Positions 17,431 through 27,033 are shown, counted from the stretch's first letter. The stretch is 64,000 nt of DNA from an uncultured Mucilaginibacter sp. (GCA_903864275.1 CAIPFE010000015.1:124001-188000); one strand, 5' to 3'. Made by a program: numbers and translations. Notes: generated by a model not told the origin, from the letters alone.

Positions 17431-19992
17431 TTAATTAAACCCGCCATTTAAACTCTGAGATATTGAGAAACTAAACTGGCCTTTGTTTGCACCCGGAATT
17501 CCCGGTATCGCATCAAAACCATATCCATAATCAAGACCCAGCAAGCCAAAAATAGGTAAAAATACCCTCGCTCCAATACCAACAGAACGCCTCACGTTAA
17601 ACGGATCAAAACTATTAAAAGAATTCCAAACATTTCCACCTTCTGCAAAAGCTAACATAAATATTGTTGCCGACTGGCTTTGGATAACCGGGTGACGGAT
17701 TTCGAAGGTAAATTTATCATAAATCGGACTGCCAAAATTATTGTCGGCGCTCTCGCCTGCAGGCGATCCGACCGGAATTATAGAGAAATTCTGATAACCC
17801 CTTAAGCCAACTATATCGCTGCCCTGCAAAAATTGATAACTCTGCATACCGTCGCCGCCTAATTTAAAACGTTCAAACGGTGATTGCGGCACAAGTGAAT
17901 TATACTCCCCTAAAAATCCAAAACGGACTTGCGACATCAGCACCAATTTGCCGGTTAACCTGGTAAACCATTGCGCATCAAATTTAACTTTATAGTATTC
18001 AACCCAATGGTATATTTGTTCCTGGGTAGCAATCTTATAGTCAATATTATTGAATAATGAGTACGGGGGTGTCCCCTGTATAGTTAACTTTATATTCGAC
18101 CCTGTTGTAGGATAAATTGGCACATCAAGTGAGTTACGGGTTAATTCCTGGGTTAACTTAATATTATAGGATGTACCATTTGAAAACAGGTAACCAGTAT
18201 AATTATCAAGATTGTAGTGGTCGAAATTTAACGAATAATTTAACTGGAAGTAGTTATCCGGCCAGTTTAACCGTTTACCCAGTGTAATACCAACACCGTT
18301 TATCCTTAATTTATTGTAAAGCGGGCTGTTTAAAGCATAATATTGCCCTGTGGAGCTATATTGGGTATAGGCTGATAAGGAAAAGTAGATGGGTTTTTTA
18401 CCGCCGAGCCAGGGTTCCGAAAAAGTGAACGAGTAATTCTGATAGGTATAGCCGCTTGACTGGCCCCGAATGCTTAGCTTTTGCCCGTCGCCTTTAGGCA
18501 AAGGTTTATAATCTTTAAAATGGAAAATATTTCTTAAAGAAAAATTATTGAATGTAAGCCCGAGCGTTCCGACTAATTGCCCGCCGCCAAAACCACCCGA
18601 TAGCTCGATCTGGTCCGATGGTTTTTCAACCACATTATAAACAATGTCAACCGTTCCGTCCTGGGGATTAATATTGGTTGGCTTAGGCTCAGTTTTTTGT
18701 TCATCAAAATTACCAAGCTGGCCAATTTCACGTGTACTGCGGATCAATAATGCCTTGTTGAACTTCTGGCCGGGTTTGGTCCGTATTTCGCGCATAACCA
18801 CCTTGTCATTGGTTACATCATTCCCTTTCAATAGTACCCGGTTAATTGTGTATTGGGGGCCCTCATATACCCTTATATCAAGGTCAACTGTATCATTATG
18901 TATCCTGGTTTGAACAGGGTCTGCATTGTACGTCAGGTAACCGTCGTTCAAATAAAACGACGAAACATCGTCATCATTGGGAGTTGGCCCGGTCAATCTC
19001 TTATTTAATTCTTCTTCGCTAAAAATCTGCCCTTTTTGTACCTTTAATATCTTTTCCAGGATCGCGGTAGGATATTTCGCATTACCGGACCATTTGATGT
19101 TGCCGAAATAATATTTGTGCCCTTCAAATACTTTGATCTTAATGCCTACAGTATTGTCGCCTGTTTTAAAAACGGTATCACTTAAAATCTCCGCATCCCG
19201 ATATCCTTTTCCCTGCATTTTGGTGATAAGGTTTTGCTTGTCCTCATCATATTTATCCTGTTTAAATTTACGGGAGCCAAACAGGTTATAAAACTTTCTT
19301 GTACGGGTTTTTGATAAATATTTTCTGAGTGCTTTCTGTTTAAAAGCCGTATTGCCTTCAAATGTAATATCAGTGATCGTTACCTTTTGTTTTTTGTCGA
19401 TAGCAACGTCAAGTATTACACCATTTACATCGCCGGGATCTTTTCGTTGTCTGATAGTGACCGTTGTATTCAGGAAACCTTTTGTGTTAAAGTGTTTTTT
19501 GATTATCGCGGTGGTCGTACTTATCATGTTTTCATCAACAATTTTGCCGGTTTTGTCTGATAAGTCCTTTTGGACGTCTTCGATTTCGCCTTTACGCAAG
19601 CCGGTTAAATGTAAACGCGACAAGTGGGGCCGTTCAACTACAACAATTTCAAGGTATATCGTATCAAGGTGGATTTTTGTAATGTTTAATTGTACATCCT
19701 CAAATAAATGCTGCTGATACAAATTCTTAATTACGTTGGCATTGGCTTCACCCGGTAAATTGATCTTGTCGCCCTTGTTTAACTTTGATATTTGCAGTAA
19801 TACGTCTTTGTCAAGGTTTTTTGTGCCGGTAATAGTGATACCGCCAATAATATAGTCTTTCGGTTCAAGATAACTTAAACTATCAGCGGGTAAAGCTGAT
19901 TTTGACAGTGAATACCTTGGCTGATTTGATATCTGGGCTAACGCAGCGGTACTGATTATAGAGAAAAGTATAGCAAAAAGAAATTTATTCAT
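17431..19992 (-). CDS. bamA: Outer membrane protein assembly factor BamA
   Basis: 853 residues: signal peptide ending ALAQ, five POTRA domains over roughly residues 45-440 (for example YIIGGITITGTKNLD, and YTINRVLLKGNDVTND), then a 16-strand beta-barrel to the C-terminus. The barrel carries the lid-loop type motif near GLRGYQNF. It inserts beta-barrel proteins into the outer membrane; this genome segment encodes many clients. The gene lies between uppS (63 bases upstream) and the Skp copies (16 bases downstream), a conserved Bacteroidota arrangement. Confidence 0.95.
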   Translation of the reverse strand: MNKFLFAILFSIISTAALAQISNQPRYSLSKSALPADSLSYLEPKDYIIGGITITGTKNLDKDVLLQISKLNKGDKINLPGEANANVIKNLYQQHLFEDVQLNITKIHLDTIYLEIVVVERPHLSRLHLTGLRKGEIEDVQKDLSDKTGKIVDENMISTTTAIIKKHFNTKGFLNTTVTIRQRKDPGDVNGVILDVAIDKKQKVTITDITFEGNTAFKQKALRKYLSKTRTRKFYNLFGSRKFKQDKYDEDKQNLITKMQGKGYRDAEILSDTVFKTGDNTVGIKIKVFEGHKYYFGNIKWSGNAKYPTAILEKILKVQKGQIFSEEELNKRLTGPTPNDDDVSSFYLNDGYLTYNADPVQTRIHNDTVDLDIRVYEGPQYTINRVLLKGNDVTNDKVVMREIRTKPGQKFNKALLIRSTREIGQLGNFDEQKTEPKPTNINPQDGTVDIVYNVVEKPSDQIELSGGFGGGQLVGTLGLTFNNFSLRNIFHFKDYKPLPKGDGQKLSIRGQSSGYTYQNYSFTFSEPWLGGKKPIYFSLSAYTQYSSTGQYYALNSPLYNKLRINGVGITLGKRLNWPDNYFQLNYSLNFDHYNLDNYTGYLFSNGTSYNIKLTQELTRNSLDVPIYPTTGSNIKLTIQGTPPYSLFNNIDYKIATQEQIYHWVEYYKVKFDAQWFTRLTGKLVLMSQVRFGFLGEYNSLVPQSPFERFKLGGDGMQSYQFLQGSDIVGLRGYQNFSIIPVGSPAGESADNNFGSPIYDKFTFEIRHPVIQSQSATIFMLAFAEGGNVWNSFNSFDPFNVRRSVGIGARVFLPIFGLLGLDYGYGFDAIPGIPGANKGQFSFSISQSLNGGFN

Positions 19993-20055
19993 TCGAATAT
20001 TTTAGTGGGCTAAAAATAATTTATACAGTTGTTAAAAAGTGTTAAAAGTAAAAAT

Positions 20056-20838
20056 TTAGTTGAGTTGCTCACTTGTCATACCAAAACGGCGCTCACGTTT
20101 CTGATAATCGAGGATTGCTTCAAAGAAATCTTCCTTGCGGAAATCCGGCCATAATTTTGTTGTGAAGTACAGTTCGGCGTAAGCTATTTGCCAAAGCAAA
20201 TAATTGCTTATACGATATTCACCGCTTGTTCTGATCAGTAATTCGGGGTTGGGCATGCCTTTTGTAAATAAATTGTCCTCAAATATTTCTTCATCGATAT
20301 CTTCTGTTCTTAATTCGCCGGCGTTAACTTTATCAGCGATATTTCTAACAGCACGTAAAATCTCACGTCTCGAACTATAGCTTAAAGCAAGCGTAAGTAC
20401 AAGGCCAGTGTTACCCGAAGTCTTGTCCATTGCATTAGTTAACTCGTTATAGCATTTATTGGGCAGCAGATCTAAATCCCCGATGGCGTTTAAACGCACA
20501 TTTTTATCCATAAATGTTTCAATTTCCCTGTGAATGGTGTTAACTATTAACTCCATTATAGCCATAACCTCTATTTTTGGCCGGTTCCAGTTTTCCAGCG
20601 AAAAGGTGTACAATGTAAGGTAGCCTATTTTTAGTTCAACTGCCCCTTCAACAACCGCCCTTACAGAAAGCGCCCCATTGCGATGACCAAATACCCTCAA
20701 TTTGCCTTTTTCTTTTGCCCAACGTCCATTGCCATCCATTATGATAGCTATGTGTTTTGGCAATTTTGACAAATCTATTTGATCCCTGGATCCCATTTTA
20801 ACCATCATTAGTTCATTAGTTTGTTTATTAATAAACAA
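20056..20838 (-). CDS. uppS: Undecaprenyl diphosphate synthase (isoprenyl transferase)
   Basis: Cis-prenyltransferase, up to 260 residues. It makes the C55 lipid carrier for cell wall synthesis. The motif HIAIIMDGNGRWAKEKG holds the catalytic Asp; the C-terminal block LLIRTSGEYRISNYLLWQ is intact. Several starts are possible. The first 11-14 residues (FINKQTNELMMVK) come from DNA resembling the ATTAGTTCAT repeat units found near nadK, so the Met before GSRDQIDLSK may be the real start (about 20796). Confidence 0.93.
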   Translation of the reverse strand: MFINKQTNELMMVKMGSRDQIDLSKLPKHIAIIMDGNGRWAKEKGKLRVFGHRNGALSVRAVVEGAVELKIGYLTLYTFSLENWNRPKIEVMAIMELIVNTIHREIETFMDKNVRLNAIGDLDLLPNKCYNELTNAMDKTSGNTGLVLTLALSYSSRREILRAVRNIADKVNAGELRTEDIDEEIFEDNLFTKGMPNPELLIRTSGEYRISNYLLWQIAYAELYFTTKLWPDFRKEDFFEAILDYQKRERRFGMTSEQLN

Positions 20839-21002
20839 ACCTTGACTATTTATTAAACGCCATAATTAGCTTATAAATACATTACACCATTGAAACAAAC
20901 CGGTTTTTACCCAATTTTGCTGCAAAGGCGCCAATTTTTTCAGGGGACAAAGGTAAAACTTAATTGTACTTTTTTTAGTATGTGATGGAAAAGTATTTTG
21001 GG

Positions 21003-21130
21003 GGGAGTCCGGAAGGCCGAAAGGCCGAAAGTCCAGGAGAAAAAAGACAGTCCGGAAGGCTGGAAAGTCCGAAAGAAAAACCGACGTTGCAGCTTCTTTC
21101 GGACTTTCTTACTTTCCGACTTTCGGACTA
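21003..21130. repeat. Quasi-palindrome, unit like CCGAAAGTCCGGAAGG
   Basis: Left arm 21003-21084 is a run of ggaaggccgaaaggccgaaa-type units in about two blocks; right arm 21098-21130 (tttcggactttcttactttc and continuation) is complementary. It lies in the 296-base gap between the exbD gene (downstream) and uppS. Confidence 0.75.
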
Positions 21131-21134
21131 AAAT

Positions 21135-21656
21135 CTAATATATCCCACCTTTTTTTAAACGCTCAACGTCATTTGGTGCAATGCTGGCGAGGGAATATGT
21201 TTGTACCTGCTGGTTATTAAGTTCATCGAATGTTTCAACAAGGTTAGCATAAACTGAATGGTCGGATGGTTTAACCAGTACGATGATATCTTTCCCTGAA
21301 GATTTAAAGATTTGGTCACTTAATTCTTTAACCGCCTTTCGCAAGTCATTACCATAGCCAATTTGTTTAGGCGGTGTCAGCGGTTTTTCGGGCATGCCCA
21401 AATACCATATCAAACGGTTGTTTTTACCCAGGCAAAGGCTCATTGTACGTGTTTCCGGATCAATTATTGCCTTTGTATCCTTTTCGGGCACAGCGACCGG
21501 CATTATTCGTTTTTTTGAAAGTGAAGTTGTGAGCATAAAAAAAGTGATGAGCAAAAAGGCCAGGTCGACCATTGCAGTAAGGTCAACACGGAGCGGCATT
21601 CTTTGTACAGAACGTTTGCCGCGGGATTTTGCGGGAGAAGGATTAAGCTCGGCCAT
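21135..21656 (-). CDS. ExbD/TolR-type biopolymer transport protein
   Basis: 173 residues with one N-terminal membrane helix (27-46) that carries the essential aspartate (Asp31, in MVDLAFLLITFFML), then a periplasmic domain. ExbD proteins use proton flow with ExbB to energise TonB or Tol. No exbB, tonB or second exbD lies in this window, so this copy is an orphan here. It sits between two repeat-rich gaps and interrupts the usual uppS to PorG-like gene adjacency, so it may have been inserted. Confidence 0.85.
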   Translation of the reverse strand: MAELNPSPAKSRGKRSVQRMPLRVDLTAMVDLAFLLITFFMLTTSLSKKRIMPVAVPEKDTKAIIDPETRTMSLCLGKNNRLIWYLGMPEKPLTPPKQIGYGNDLRKAVKELSDQIFKSSGKDIIVLVKPSDHSVYANLVETFDELNNQQVQTYSLASIAPNDVERLKKGGIY

Positions 21657-21782
21657 GATTTTAAAGATTAAGGTTAAACAATTGGTTGACAGTGGAACTT
21701 ATAGAACACTGCTATCGCTAAAACGAACGTTCTATGTATTTATTGCAACAATGATGCAATTGATTTTGTAGGCTATTCGTAA

Positions 21783-21922
21783 TTTGGCTAAAGCCCCTTT
21801 GCAAGTTGTTTTTTACCCGTTGGCTGAAGCCAACGGCAATGAAATAATAAGCAATCTATAAGTTCATTGCCGTCCGCTTTAGCGGGCGGTGCCCATACAA
21901 GGGAGTAGGGGCTTTAGCCAAA
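21783..21922. repeat. Nested inverted-repeat (MITE-like) element
   Basis: The outer arms tttggctaaagcccct (21783-21798) and ggggctttagccaaa (21907-21921) enclose two inner hairpins: cgttggctgaagccaacg (21819-21836) and ccgtccgctttagcgggcgg (about 21870-21889). It fills most of the 403-base gap 21657-22059; I see no gene in that gap. Confidence 0.7.
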
Positions 21923-22059
21923 ATGCCCCTTAATGTATCTGTTATCATCGAGGTAAAAAATGCCCGGCGTTTCACTATGCCTGGACTCTTTAGAAAAGTA
22001 ATTATCCACACAAAACGTCATAGAGCCTGAAATACAACTCGTCGGCAACGGCAAAAAAG

Positions 22060-22848
22060 TTATTGGAAATAACACTTTTGGGAAAGAAAAGTATAAGAAA
22101 GGGTGATCTGTGTAAAGAAGTACGTGTCGCGGGAGTTACCATCACCTCTCTGTGTGCCTGGCGAGCCTATATAGACCCCTGTTTTTTCACCCGACCGGTC
22201 TGATAGCGCAACTGCCAGGGGACTCTGTAAGGTGTTTTTAACCGGGTAAACTCCGCTGACATCGTCCAGGTAATCCGTATTAGGGTTGCGGTAGCCCATG
22301 TCAACCGCCATGGTAAATTGACCAAAAATATTGTACTTAATACCTACTCCGTATGGAAAAGAAAATGATAAATTGGTATAACTCTTTTTCTGCCCTTCGG
22401 TTTCCTCCGACCTTAGGCTGTATTCAACACCATTGTAAACAGTTGTGGGCTTAAATTTAAGTGCCGCAAAGCCTAAATAAATATAAGGAGTAAATACGTT
22501 TTTGCCTATTTCGGGGATATAATTAAAAAAATTAAATTCACCAATTGCGCTTGCCTCTACCAAAGTAGTTTTGAAACTTAAGTTACGCGCCCGGAATTGC
22601 GCGCTGCTTGAATTGCTGTCGGCTGCGCTTATAATACCAAACGATCCTTTTATTTTAGCAGACAAATATCCATTAAAGTTATATGCTACAAATCCGCTGA
22701 AGGAAGGGCCGCTGATCTTAACGGGGTTATTGGGGTTAAGATCGCCCATATAGCCTGAGCCGCCAACACCGGCCCCAATTTCCCAGGCCTGCGCCCTTAA
22801 ACCACATGAGATAAAAACTAAAAGTATAAGTAATATAAATTTAGGCAT
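22060..22848 (-). CDS. PorG-like outer membrane protein (DUF6089)
   Basis: 262 residues: signal peptide ending LRAQA, then GAGVGGSGYMGDLNP and repeated beta-strand patterns ending at an aromatic C-terminus (YTFLSQKCYFQ). The DUF6089 family contains PorG of the type IX secretion system. Position directly before nadK (9 bases) is the conserved one. A second T9SS gene, porT, lies 5 kb away. Whether a full T9SS exists cannot be seen from this window. Confidence 0.8.
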   Translation of the reverse strand: MPKFILLILLVFISCGLRAQAWEIGAGVGGSGYMGDLNPNNPVKISGPSFSGFVAYNFNGYLSAKIKGSFGIISAADSNSSSAQFRARNLSFKTTLVEASAIGEFNFFNYIPEIGKNVFTPYIYLGFAALKFKPTTVYNGVEYSLRSEETEGQKKSYTNLSFSFPYGVGIKYNIFGQFTMAVDMGYRNPNTDYLDDVSGVYPVKNTLQSPLAVALSDRSGEKTGVYIGSPGTQRGDGNSRDTYFFTQITLSYTFLSQKCYFQ

Positions 22849-22857
22849 CCGTCAAAT

Positions 22858-23748
22858 TTAATAATTACGGGCGTCAAGGCCCCACAAAAGTTTGTTTCTT
22901 AACGTTGATAAATAACTTTCATTATTTAAACGGATAAGATTTAACTTAAATCCTGCTTTGGTAACCTTAAAACGCATGGTTTTATCAATCACAGCAGTTC
23001 GTGAATCGCATGAAACAAGATAGTTTGCGCTGCGGCATTCAACGTCAAATGATAGGGTACAGCTATCCGGCAATATAACAGGCCTTACATTTAAATTATG
23101 CGGGGCAACCGGCGTTACCACCAAACTGTTTGATTGCGGAAAAATTATTGGCCCCCCGCAGCTTAACGAATATGCAGTGGAGCCTGTGGATGTTGAAATG
23201 ATTATACCATCGCCCCAATATGAATTTAAAAACTCCTCCTCGAGGAAAACGTGGGTCGTGATCATTGCAGAATCATCGCGCTTGTGGATTGTAATATCGT
23301 TAAGTGCAAAATTATTTTTGCCAAATATCTCCAGTTCTGAGTTAATACTAAGCAATTCGCGGCTATCCAATGTAAATTGCTGATTTACTACCGCACTAAT
23401 AGCAGCTGCAATATCATTTTTATTAATACTGGCCAGGAACCCCAGCCTGCCAAAATTAATCCCTATAACGGGTATACCCGAATCGCGGATCAACGTTACC
23501 ATATCAAGCAAAGTGCCATCGCCGCCTAAAGTTATAAAAAGATCAATCAGCCCTTCTATTTTATCATTCGCTTCAAGAACTTTGTATTGGTTTGTTTTTA
23601 TATTGGTATCCAAAAAATCATGTAACTGGCGATGAACATATATTTCCACCCCATGATTTATAAGATTGTCAAATACCTGCTGAATATAAGGAAGTACTAC
23701 CGGGTCATTGAACTGCCTGCCGTAAATTGCTATCTTCATTTGGTTCAT
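22858..23748 (-). CDS. nadK: NAD kinase
   Basis: 296 residues with the GGDGT motif at 75-79 and the partner segments NFGRLGFLAS and STGSTAYSLSCGGP. It phosphorylates NAD to NADP. The first three codons (MNQ) lie in the ATTGGTTCATT-type repeat that fills the upstream gap, and a second ATG (23739, MKIAIYGRQF) gives a more normal family start. It is grouped with the PorG-like and CBS genes, a conserved order. Confidence 0.95.
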   Translation of the reverse strand: MNQMKIAIYGRQFNDPVVLPYIQQVFDNLINHGVEIYVHRQLHDFLDTNIKTNQYKVLEANDKIEGLIDLFITLGGDGTLLDMVTLIRDSGIPVIGINFGRLGFLASINKNDIAAAISAVVNQQFTLDSRELLSINSELEIFGKNNFALNDITIHKRDDSAMITTHVFLEEEFLNSYWGDGIIISTSTGSTAYSLSCGGPIIFPQSNSLVVTPVAPHNLNVRPVILPDSCTLSFDVECRSANYLVSCDSRTAVIDKTMRFKVTKAGFKLNLIRLNNESYLSTLRNKLLWGLDARNY

Positions 23749-23884
23749 TAGTTCATTGGTTCATTAGTTCATTAGTGCAATAGGTTATTAGATGACTGAC
23801 TTAACGAAATAATCAGGAAATTGAAGTTCCATTATGATTTGGATGATACCAATGAACTAATGAACCAGTGAACAAATGAACTTT
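23740..23884. repeat. Quasi-palindrome, unit like TTCATTAGTTCATTGG
   Basis: Left arm 23740-23790 contains about five near-copies of ttcattagttcattgg; right arm 23848-23882 (aatgaactaatgaaccagtg and continuation) is complementary. The left arm covers the nadK start codon and the right arm ends next to the CBS gene stop. Confidence 0.75.
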
Positions 23885-24547
23885 TTAAAGATTAAGATAA
23901 TTCATCAATGAATCATAGCGGTCCCTTGAATTGTCGTTGTCATCACTATGGTTAAAAGTAGCTTTTATGGTATACTCATAGCGTAAAAATGTGGATATGA
24001 TCGCTGAAATATCCTGTTTATTTACCTTGAGCGTTACTTCCATGCGGGTTGAATCGGGGAAAGATTGCACATAAGAGCTCAATATCTGCGCATTATCCGA
24101 CTCCACTATCTGCGCCATGTGCGCAAGCGAATTATTTTTATTATTGATCTCCAGCACTATTATACCGCCGGGCTGCTCAACCGAGGTTATGCGGGCAAAG
24201 TATTCGGTAAGGGCATTGATAGAGATCAGCCCCAAATAATTTTTTTTAACATCCAACACCGGGACAACCGTTAACTGGCGCTCATAAAACATCCGTATAA
24301 CATCATAAATATGCTGATCTTCCAGCACATAAGGATTTACTAATGAAAGCGCTAGGGCGCCAATCGGGGTTTGGTAATCAGTTTCCCCTACAAAATCGTC
24401 CTCGGCAAGCAGGCCTAAAAACTGTTCTTCATTTACAATCGGCAGGTGCCTGACGCGAAATTCGATCATACGGTCGACTACTTTCTGGATACTATCCGAA
24501 GTATTTACCGGCGGGACCGCATTACTTATCAATTCAATTGCAAGCAT
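23885..24547 (-). CDS. CBS-domain protein with C-terminal ACT-like region
   Basis: 220 residues: two CBS domains (about 1-60 and 70-128; the first has VDRMIEFRVRHLPIVNEEQFLGLL), then an ACT-like segment (about 137-205, GGIIVLEINNKNNSLAHMAQ). CBS pairs usually sense adenine nucleotides. The specific role is unknown. Position before nadK is conserved in Bacteroidota. The alpha/beta hydrolase gene ends one base upstream, so the two are likely cotranscribed. Confidence 0.85.
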   Translation of the reverse strand: MLAIELISNAVPPVNTSDSIQKVVDRMIEFRVRHLPIVNEEQFLGLLAEDDFVGETDYQTPIGALALSLVNPYVLEDQHIYDVIRMFYERQLTVVPVLDVKKNYLGLISINALTEYFARITSVEQPGGIIVLEINNKNNSLAHMAQIVESDNAQILSSYVQSFPDSTRMEVTLKVNKQDISAIISTFLRYEYTIKATFNHSDDNDNSRDRYDSLMNYLNL

Positions 24548-24548
24548 A

Positions 24549-25310
24549 TTATATTCCTATCCTCTTTAAAAACGCTTTTAATATCCTGTTAAATTCTACC
24601 GGCTGCTCCATCATCGGTGCATGTCCGCAATGATCAATCCAGTGCAGTTCGGCATCAGGCAGCTCTTCACTAAATTCTACCGCTACCTCCGGCGGGGTAA
24701 TTTTATCGTCCTTACCCCAAATCAATCCTACGGGGATCGTTATTTTGTGCAGGTCCTTTTTCATATTGTGCCGAATGGCTGATTTAGCCATTGCCAATAT
24801 CCTGATCACACTATGCCGGTCGTTAACAGTCCTGTAAACTTCGTCCACAAGTTCTTTTGTTGCCGTTTCAGGCGCGTAAAAGGTGTATTCAACTTTTTCT
24901 TTTACAAAATCATAACTTCCACGCCTTGGAAATGTGCCGCCAAACGCGTTTTCGTACAAGCCTGAACTACCTGTTAACACCATTGACCTAACAAATGTGG
25001 GATGCGCCAGCACATATATTAATGCTACATGACCCCCCAATGAATTACCCAATATTGTAATATCCGTTAATTGTTTATACTTAACAAATTTATGTACATA
25101 TTTAGCCAAAGTTTTTACACCCGTAGTTAACAGGGGAAGATCATAAATGGGCAATATTGGTATAATTACCCGATAATCCGACCTAAAATCTTCAATCACT
25201 TTATCCCAGTTGCTTAATTCACCCATTAAGCCATGTAATAACAACAATACCTCACCTTCGCCCTCATCGATGTAACTAAAACCGTGTTCCTCTTTAAGCA
25301 CGAAATCCAT
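24549..25310 (-). CDS. Alpha/beta hydrolase
   Basis: 253 residues. The oxyanion segment LLLLHGLMG (22-30), the nucleophile elbow GNSLGG (88-93, Ser90), a likely acid in GKDDKITPP (Asp201/202) and the catalytic His in DHCGHAP (His230) are all present. This is the general single-domain esterase/lipase type; the substrate is unknown. No signal peptide. It starts the short operon with the CBS gene. Confidence 0.88.
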   Translation of the reverse strand: MDFVLKEEHGFSYIDEGEGEVLLLLHGLMGELSNWDKVIEDFRSDYRVIIPILPIYDLPLLTTGVKTLAKYVHKFVKYKQLTDITILGNSLGGHVALIYVLAHPTFVRSMVLTGSSGLYENAFGGTFPRRGSYDFVKEKVEYTFYAPETATKELVDEVYRTVNDRHSVIRILAMAKSAIRHNMKKDLHKITIPVGLIWGKDDKITPPEVAVEFSEELPDAELHWIDHCGHAPMMEQPVEFNRILKAFLKRIGI

Positions 25311-25424
25311 ATAAGTTTGTAAAATTTAATTTTTTTAATTCGCCTTGAAATTTCATTCAATATAAATTTGAATATTCCGCCATAAAAATAGTTTATTGCA
25401 ATCGAGTTACAACATTTATTTTTT

Positions 25425-25526
25425 TGTGGTGAGTAGTGAGAGGTGAGTAGTAAATAGTCAGAAGATTGTAGCCATACATCTATTAAACACACTTACCGCT
25501 CACCATTCAACACTCACCACTCACCC
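25425..25526. repeat. Quasi-palindrome, unit like GTGAGTAGTGAGAG
   Basis: Left arm 25425-25462 (gtggtgagtagtgagaggtg and continuation), right arm 25493-25526 (taccgctcaccattcaacac and continuation). The stop codon of the yqeY gene lies in the right arm. Confidence 0.75.
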
Positions 25527-25970
25527 TAACAACTGCTTCACCACCTCGGATATTGTTCGGCCATCTGCCTGGCCGGCCAATTCTTTACTGGCAATACCCA
25601 TTACTTTTCCCATATCGCTTACGGATGTTACGCCCAACCTGGTTATCAGTTCCTGCAGATATCCCTCTATTTCAAAACGGCTCATTTGCTGCGGCAAATA
25701 CGGTTCTATTACCTTCATTTCATCTATTTCTATCTGGTACAGATCGTCCCTGTTTTGCGTTTTGTATATTTCAGCTGATTCTTTGCGCTGCTTTATCAAT
25801 TTCTGCAATACTTTGATTTCAGCTTCCGGGGTCAGTTCTTCTGCCGCGCCTTTTTCTGTCCTGGCTAAAAGCAATGCCGATTTTATGGCGCGAAGCCCTC
25901 TCAAGCGGTCCGGCTGTTTAGCCAGCATGGCCTGTTTTATGTCCTGGTCTACCTGTGTAATTAGTGACAT
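25521..25970 (-). CDS. GatB/YqeY domain-containing protein
   Basis: 149 residues, the full length of the stand-alone YqeY family, which resembles the tail domain of the GatB amidotransferase subunit. Conserved blocks: RLRGLRAIKSALLLA, ELTPEAEIKVLQKLIKQRKES, and the final VMGIASKELAGQADGRTIS. A role in tRNA-dependent amidation is often assumed but not shown. Confidence 0.9.
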   Translation of the reverse strand: MSLITQVDQDIKQAMLAKQPDRLRGLRAIKSALLLARTEKGAAEELTPEAEIKVLQKLIKQRKESAEIYKTQNRDDLYQIEIDEMKVIEPYLPQQMSRFEIEGYLQELITRLGVTSVSDMGKVMGIASKELAGQADGRTISEVVKQLLG

Positions 25971-26005
25971 GTTTTTGGTTTTGAATTATTGATTTATACA
26001 ATTAT

Positions 26006-26091
26006 ATCGGATTTCGGATGTGCGATTTCGGATTTATTTTCGATTTCTAATTTATTTAAGATCAACGAAATCCTAAAATCAGAAAAATCAG
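26006..26091. repeat. Quasi-palindrome, unit like GGATTTCGGATGTGCGATTTC
   Basis: Left arm 26006-26049 and right arm 26066-26091 (aaatcctaaaatcagaaaaa and continuation). Small loop. Lies between the SDR gene stop and the yqeY start. Confidence 0.6.
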
Positions 26092-26095
26092 CGGG

Positions 26096-26854
26096 CTACT
26101 TCCTGGCAATAATTGCCGCTGAGGCTTGTGCTGTTGGCATAACAACCAGTTCGTTAATATTAACGTGCGCCGGGCGCGAAACTGCAAACCATATAGTTTC
26201 GGCGATATCCGCCGCGACTAAAGGTTCAAATCCATCATACACCTTTTTTGCCCTTTCCTTATCGCCTTTGAAGCGTACTTCCGAAAATTCGGTATCCACA
26301 GCCCCTGGATGCACACCGGTAACCTTTATCCCGTGAGGCAGCAGGTCTATCCGCATTGCCTTATTCAAAGCATCAACAGCGGCTTTCGTAGCACAATATA
26401 CGTTCCCATTCGGGTAAACTTCTTTACCGGCAATTGAGCCTAAATTTACGATATGGCCAAATTTGTTAGTTACCATCCAGTTTGAAACCACTTTACTTAC
26501 ATAAAGCAAGCCCTTAATATTGGTGTCTATCATGGTATCCCAATCGTCGTAGTTGCCATTTTGTATGGGGTCGAGCCCCTGGCTTAAGCCGGCGTTATTG
26601 ATCAATACATTAACCTTTTTCCATTTTGCCGGTAAGTCTTCCAGGTTACTGATAACCTCTTCACGTTCCCTTACGTCAAATGACGATACGGCAATTTCTG
26701 TATTATATTTTGTATTTAATTTTTTTGCCAGCTTTTCCAGCCGGTCTGTCCGCCTGCCGGTAAGTATCAGGTTATAGTGCTCACGGGCAAATAAATGGGC
26801 ACAAGCTTCACCTATCCCCGAGGTAGCGCCTGTTATCAATGCAATTTTACTCAT
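26096..26854 (-). CDS. Short-chain dehydrogenase/reductase
   Basis: 252 residues, classical SDR. Cofactor motif TGATSGIG (8-15), NNAG (86-89), Asn112, catalytic Ser140, Tyr153 and Lys157 (YCATK). The layout fits the YdfG-type subgroup that reduces 3-hydroxy acids such as serine or 3-hydroxypropionate with NADP, but the substrate is not certain. Single gene between two palindromic gaps. Confidence 0.9.
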   Translation of the reverse strand: MSKIALITGATSGIGEACAHLFAREHYNLILTGRRTDRLEKLAKKLNTKYNTEIAVSSFDVREREEVISNLEDLPAKWKKVNVLINNAGLSQGLDPIQNGNYDDWDTMIDTNIKGLLYVSKVVSNWMVTNKFGHIVNLGSIAGKEVYPNGNVYCATKAAVDALNKAMRIDLLPHGIKVTGVHPGAVDTEFSEVRFKGDKERAKKVYDGFEPLVAADIAETIWFAVSRPAHVNINELVVMPTAQASAAIIARK

Positions 26855-26903
26855 GTATAGGTAACTATCGCGGCGAAATTATGTTTTTTACTTTGAATAA
26901 GTT

Positions 26904-27022
26904 GTCATGTAAGTCTGCGGATGTGTAAATATGATGATGTATGGATGTACAAATTATATAATTTACACAATTCCTACATAAATTTCAATTCACTTTAGCT
27001 TTCAGCTGCACACTTACACATC
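26904..27022. repeat. Quasi-palindrome, unit like GGATGTGTAAATATGATG
   Basis: Left arm 26904-26952 with gatgtgtaaat-type units; complementary pieces at 26961-26969 (atttacaca) and 27005-27022 (gctgcacacttacacatc). Between porT and the SDR gene. Confidence 0.6.
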
Positions 27023-27033
27023 TTTTTATGCAA

